Below are positions 5,787 through 8,545 of a stretch of DNA of 8,545 nt, piece after piece. The stretch is from Prevotellaceae bacterium UBA1746 (GTDB lineage: Bacteria; Bacteroidota; Bacteroidia; Bacteroidales; Bacteroidaceae), in contig CAJPJR010000079.1 in the NCBI GenBank assembly GCA_905369775.1, positions 1 to 8,545 of the forward strand, written 5' to 3'. Below the pieces are notes generated by a model. It was not told where the DNA came from. It saw nothing but the letters and a program-made list of their open reading frames with translations, and ran no database searches. Position numbers and translations under genes: made by a program. Positions within the stretch are counted from its first letter, which is position 1, and every line of letters begins with the position of its first letter.

Positions 5787-7262
5787 ATGAAATCCATCTG
5801 CCTCTATTTCGAAATACACCAGAATATCCACCTCAAGCGCTACCGCTTCTTCGACATCGGCACCGACCATTACTACTACGATGACTACGAAAACGAGCGC
5901 TCCATCACCGAAACGGCCGAACGCAGCTACATTCCCGCGCTCCACGCCCTGATCGAAATGGCCGAACGCTACGGCGGCTACTTCAAATGCGCCTTCTCGC
6001 TCTCGGGCACGGCCATTGAGCTCCTCGAACAGTACTCCCCCGAAGTGCTTGAGCTCCTCGATCAACTCAATCGCACGGGCTGCGTCGAATTTCTCGCCGA
6101 GCCTTACTCCCACGGCTTCTCTTCGATCAAATCGCCCGAGTGCTTTAAGGACGAAGTGCGCCGCCTCTCGCGCAAGATCAAGAGCCTCTTCGGCGTCGAA
6201 CCCCGCGTGCTGCGCAACTCCTGCCTGATGTATTCGGACGAAATCGGCGCCCTGGTGGCCGAAATGGGCTTCAAAGGCATGCTTGCCGAGGGCGCGAAAC
6301 AAACCCTCGGCTGGAAGAGCCCGCACTATCTCTACCACTGCGCCCTCGATCCGCGCTTGAAACTCCTGCTGCGCGACCCCGGGCTGTCGGAAGACATCAG
6401 CTATCGCTTCAACGACCGCTCCTGGAACGAATATCCCCTCTACGCCGAAACCTACGCCCGCTGGATCGCCGAACAACCCGCCGACCAACCCGTGGTGTGC
6501 CTCTTCATGGAGCTCTGCGCCCTGGGCATGTTCCAACCCCTGGAGAGCAACATCCTCGAGTTCCTCAAGGCGCTGCCCGAACAGCTGCGCGATCAGGGCA
6601 TCACCTTCGCCACTCCCTCCGAACTCTGCGAACAACTCGAGAGCGTGGGCCCGCTTCCGGTGGAATACCCCACCACGTGGGTCGACGAGGAGCGCGACCT
6701 CTCGCCCTGGTTGGGCAACGTGATGCAGCAAGAGGCGCTCGACAAGCTCTATTCCGTGGCCGATCGCGTGCGCATCGGCGGCGACAAGCGCCTGCGCCAG
6801 GACTGGGACTACCTCCAGGCCTCGAACAACCTGCGTTTCATCTCCACCAAAGCCAACAGCTACGGCGGCTACCGCGGCATCTACTCCTCGCCCTACGACG
6901 CCTTCACCAACTACATGAACATCTTGGGCGACTTCATCACGCGCGTCAACGAGCTCTATCCGCTCGAAATCGACAATGACGAGCTCAATGCCCTGCTCAC
7001 CACCATCAAGAACCAGGGCGACGAACTCGAAGTCAAGGACAAAGAGATCGACAAGCTCAAGAACCTGATCGGCCGCCTGGAGAAGGAGGCGCAGGCTCGC
7101 GAAGAAGCTGCGGGCGCACCCGCTCCCGAAGCCGAAAAGTCCGCTCCCGCGCCCGAAGCCCCCGCCACACCGGCCGAAACGCCCGCACCGAAAGCCGAAA
7201 AAGCACCGGCCGCCGCCCACCCCCCCAAGAAAAAAGGCGGTAAGCACGGCGGCAAACGCTGA
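5787..7262 (+). CDS. GH57 alpha-amylase-like protein with altered nucleophile site and basic tail
   Basis: The protein has 491 residues and no signal peptide. The GH57 (beta/alpha)7-barrel blocks are visible: HQ (11-12) in LYFEIHQNIHL, GCVEF (98-102) followed by EPYSHG, FMELCALGM (240-248), and EERDLSPWLGN (301-311) with D304 as candidate acid/base. Compared with FMDYETFG in GH57 alpha-amylases, the nucleophile Glu position falls on Cys244. Bacteroides relatives, as I remember them, have Ser there; such proteins are described as alpha-amylase-like with incomplete catalytic machinery. Residues about 395-441 form a likely coiled coil (KDKEIDKLKNLIGRLEKE). Residues 442-491 are an Ala/Pro/Glu/Lys tail ending KKKGGKHGGKR. 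The start at 5787 (MKSICLYFEIHQ) is the family start; the in-frame ATG at 5730 adds 19 Pro-rich residues. Last gene of the glycogen unit, with a terminator 35 bases after its stop. Family call is secure; enzymatic activity is doubtful. Confidence 0.9.
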   Translation: MKSICLYFEIHQNIHLKRYRFFDIGTDHYYYDDYENERSITETAERSYIPALHALIEMAERYGGYFKCAFSLSGTAIELLEQYSPEVLELLDQLNRTGCVEFLAEPYSHGFSSIKSPECFKDEVRRLSRKIKSLFGVEPRVLRNSCLMYSDEIGALVAEMGFKGMLAEGAKQTLGWKSPHYLYHCALDPRLKLLLRDPGLSEDISYRFNDRSWNEYPLYAETYARWIAEQPADQPVVCLFMELCALGMFQPLESNILEFLKALPEQLRDQGITFATPSELCEQLESVGPLPVEYPTTWVDEERDLSPWLGNVMQQEALDKLYSVADRVRIGGDKRLRQDWDYLQASNNLRFISTKANSYGGYRGIYSSPYDAFTNYMNILGDFITRVNELYPLEIDNDELNALLTTIKNQGDELEVKDKEIDKLKNLIGRLEKEAQAREEAAGAPAPEAEKSAPAPEAPATPAETPAPKAEKAPAAAHPPKKKGGKHGGKR

Positions 7263-7297
7263 AGCCCGCGCCCTCCGTGCCGACGCACCCCCACAAC

Positions 7298-7340
7298 AAA
7301 GCCCCCACCGCTGACCGCTTGGTCGCCGGTGGGGGCTTTT
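7298..7340 (+). terminator. Intrinsic terminator of the glycogen operon
   Basis: AAAGCCCCCACCG (7298-7310) pairs perfectly with CGGTGGGGGCTTT (7327-7339). An inner stem, GACC (7313-7316) / GGTC (7321-7324), closes a GCTT loop. The stem ends in TTTT (7337-7340). It starts 35 bases after the GH57 stop and closes the three-gene unit. Confidence 0.92.
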
Positions 7341-7533
7341 CGTTGGATGTTGCGCAGAGGGAAACGCCTTCGCGCGGCAGGACACATTATATATAGGGAT
7401 AGCCGATCGCTCAGCGCGCCCCTTCGTCCGTCAACGCCCAGAGGGCAGCGCCCTTCGTAGACGCCCGTCAGCTCGTCGGCCGCCATTCGTCGCGCCGCAG
7501 CGCCAAGTCCGTGCGCCCTTCGGGCAAGTCCAT

Positions 7534-7560
7534 GCGAAAAGCCCGCGGTTTTTCGCTTTT
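7534..7560 (+). terminator. Weak hairpin followed by T tract
   Basis: GCGAAAA (7534-7540) and TTTTCGC (7550-7556) form a 7-bp stem with a 9-nt loop, followed by TTTT (7557-7560). The stem is AT-rich and short, so termination would be weak. No gene lies between it and the strong terminator at 7298-7340, so it may have no role or serve a non-coding transcript. Confidence 0.25.
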
Positions 7561-7689
7561 CCCCTCCACTTTTCCGAGAAAAACCCACCTTTCCAAAAAA
7601 CGCTCCTGCGTTTCTCTCCCCGCCTCGCCGACGGGCTCGCCCCCACGGCCGGGGCACAGGGGAAAAATTTCACATCGCCGCGGAGAAAG

Positions 7690-7709
7690 TGCGCAGAAAT
7701 GCGCATGCG
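7690..7709. promoter_or_regulatory. Tandem TGCGCA palindromes upstream of a promoter, possible operator
   Basis: TGCGCA at 7690-7695 and again at 7700-7705, separated by GAAA, are each self-complementary. Together with the following TGCG they make a compact symmetric block. It lies roughly 20-40 bases upstream of the -33 element of the next promoter, a usual place for an activator or repressor site. No regulator can be named from this. Confidence 0.3.
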
Positions 7710-7725
7710 TTCACTTTTTTTTATT

Positions 7726-7764
7726 TTTGCTTGCTTTCTATGCGGGGAAAACACGCTATATTTG
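7726..7764 (+). promoter_or_regulatory. Bacteroidetes-type promoter of the secreted protein gene
   Basis: TATATTTG (7757-7764) is a perfect match to the -7 consensus TAnnTTTG. The upstream element is less certain: CTTG (7730-7733) gives a spacing of 23, while TTTG (7726-7729) gives 27, which is long. The surroundings are AT-rich. Transcription would start near 7770, giving a leader of about 95 nt before ATG 7867. Confidence 0.75.
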
Positions 7765-7792
7765 CACCGAAAACCTGTTTTATCAACTCCGC

Positions 7793-7870
7793 ATGGCAAA
7801 ATCTCGGCGCTTCGTCCCCGTTTTCGTTTGCCCGCCGGAGTGCTCCCCCACATTCCTCCCCAGCCTATGA
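7793..7870 (+). CDS. Possible 25-residue leader ORF overlapping the next start
   Basis: ATG 7793 to TGA 7868-7870 encodes 25 residues (MAKSRRFVPVFVCPPECSPT, then FLPSL). It lies entirely within the predicted leader of the secreted protein gene. Its stop overlaps that gene's first codon in the sequence ATGATG (7867-7872), the geometry seen in translational coupling. The peptide has a basic start, a hydrophobic middle and two Cys, but no recognisable family. There is no direct evidence that it is translated, and a stop overlap of this kind can occur by chance. Confidence 0.25.
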   Translation: MAKSRRFVPVFVCPPECSPTFLPSL

Positions 7871-8545
7871 TGCTTCATTCCGCCACCCGTTTGCTCAGTG
7901 CCGCCTTTCTGGCGCTCGGCCTGAGCACCCCGGCCGCCACCCTGGCCCAGCAAGTCATTTTCCCGCAGGAACAACAAGCCGGCACGGCGCGACTGTCACA
8001 CACCGCCAACCACTACGTGCTGAGCAACGACCTGCTCACCGCCACCTTCGTCGAATCGGGCGGCACCCTCCGCTTCGGCGGTTGCCCGCAGCTCAACTTG
8101 AACGCCGGCACCGAACTCTTTGAAATCCGCACCGGCAACGGGCAGACGGTGGTGCGCGCTTCGGAAATGCAACTGGAGGGCGTGCGCGAGATCAACTACG
8201 CGGCCAATCCCTCGGCCACGAAGGGGGCGGAGAAACTCCCCGGCCGTGCCCTCGAAGCCACCTTCAAGCACGGCAACCTCACCGTGCTTTGGCGTGCCGT
8301 GCTGCGCGACGGCAGCCACTACCTGCGCACGGAAATGAAACTCACGGCCTCGAGCGACACGAAACTCTTTGCCGTCGTGCCCATGCTCTATGAGGTGGAC
8401 GTGCACGCCGCGGGCAGTGCGCCGCGCAAGGTGGGCAACACCCGCGGTGCCGTGCTGCTGAGCGACAAGATCTTCGCCGGTCTCGAAACGCCCATGGGGC
8501 TCAACACCGTGGGCGCGGGCGAAAGCGACGAACGCCCCTTCACCC
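7867..8545 (+). CDS. Secreted protein with beta-sandwich domain, N-terminal part (3' end outside window)
   Basis: The frame starts at ATG 7867 (ATG 7870 is an equivalent alternative) and is still open at the window end, giving 226 visible residues. A clear signal peptide is present: a hydrophobic stretch LLSAAFLALGLSTPAATLA with likely cleavage after A27 (TLA-QQ), so the protein is exported across the inner membrane. No lipobox Cys is seen. The mature part starts QQVIFPQEQ and continues NHYVLSNDLLTATFVESGGTLRFGG, then LFEIRTGNG, LRDGSHYLRTEMKL and FAGLETPMGLNTV. This strand-rich pattern resembles the galactose-mutarotase-like beta-sandwich found at the N-terminus of several glycoside hydrolase types. 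From memory it also resembles Bacteroidetes proteins that databases often label enterotoxin. Catalytic residues would lie beyond the window. It has its own promoter and is separated from the glycogen unit by a strong terminator. Confidence 0.8.
   Translation, partial: MMLHSATRLLSAAFLALGLSTPAATLAQQVIFPQEQQAGTARLSHTANHYVLSNDLLTATFVESGGTLRFGGCPQLNLNAGTELFEIRTGNGQTVVRASEMQLEGVREINYAANPSATKGAEKLPGRALEATFKHGNLTVLWRAVLRDGSHYLRTEMKLTASSDTKLFAVVPMLYEVDVHAAGSAPRKVGNTRGAVLLSDKIFAGLETPMGLNTVGAGESDERPFT

Larger units (their letters stand above)
7341..7720. other. Intergenic region with small hairpins and short repeats
   Basis: No gene is supportable in these 380 bases. Visible items are an AT island TATATATAG near 7388-7396 and GCGCCCTTCG repeated at 7448-7457 and 7513-7522. 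The second copy forms the small hairpin GCCC-TTC-GGGC (7516-7526). A further hairpin is GCGAAAA (7534-7540) / TTTTCGC (7550-7556), followed by TTTT. GAGAAAAACCCACC near 7576-7589 loosely resembles the GAAAAACACACC repeats earlier in the window. Open frames crossing this area on either strand have no family features. Confidence 0.55.

Noticed and set aside
2246..5797. Antisense open frame of 1183 codons covering the debranching enzyme and glycosyltransferase genes
   Set aside because: The + strand genes have full family motifs. The antisense translation is a Gly/Val/His/Asp/Glu-rich mirror of GC-rich coding sequence with no domain, and open antisense frames are expected at this composition.
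5628..7385. Antisense open frame of 585 codons opposite the GH57 gene
   Set aside because: It is the mirror of a well-supported GH57 gene, has low-complexity composition and runs across the operon terminator.
7431..7853. Antisense open frame of 140 codons upstream of the secreted protein gene
   Set aside because: It spans a promoter, hairpins and AT-rich islands, and its translation shows no family features.

Overview
The window looks like a GC-rich Bacteroidales chromosome (Bacteroidota; family not resolvable by eye). Three observations support this. Two promoters match the Bacteroidetes consensus (TTTG, then TAnnTTTG: TATCTTTG at 2204-2211 and TATATTTG at 7757-7764). No convincing Shine-Dalgarno sequence precedes any start. 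The central three genes appear in the same order as the glycogen/alpha-glucan locus I know from Bacteroides and Prevotella. All supported genes are on the + strand. The coding strand is rich in C, and long antisense open frames are by-products of that composition.

Layout. 1-675: C-terminal part of an unidentified protein, followed by a perfect 12-bp inverted repeat (701-737). 676-1142: non-coding, with short TTGCA repeats and an AT-rich, promoter-like island. 1143-1523: small membrane protein of unknown function. 1524-2112: very C-rich region with a possible 49-residue ORF (1646-1795), a run of ten C, and three copies of GAAAAACACACC. It is closed by a strong intrinsic terminator (2113-2149). 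2181-2211: promoter of the glycogen operon, followed by a leader of about 180 nt. 2399-4375: glycogen debranching enzyme. 4415-5689: glycogen-synthase-like GT4/GT5 glycosyltransferase. 5787-7262: GH57 alpha-amylase-like protein. 7298-7340: a second strong terminator. 7341-7720: non-coding with small hairpins and repeats. 7726-7764: promoter, then a possible 25-residue leader ORF whose stop overlaps the next start. 7867 to the window end: N-terminal part of a secreted protein with a predicted beta-sandwich domain.

How the genes work together. The promoter and terminator frame debranching enzyme, glycosyltransferase and GH57 protein as one transcription unit. All three lack signal peptides, so they should act in the cytoplasm on storage alpha-glucan: chain synthesis by the glycosyltransferase, removal of alpha-1,6 branches by the debranching enzyme, and an uncertain role for the GH57 protein. 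The main point of interest is that the GH57 protein appears to have Cys in place of the expected nucleophile Glu and carries a coiled coil plus a basic Pro/Ala/Glu/Lys tail. That suggests a binding, scaffold or regulatory role rather than ordinary amylase activity. I saw no CRISPR array, tRNA, rRNA, transposase or clear mobile element. The window is mostly a known type of housekeeping locus, and I do not claim a wholly new system.
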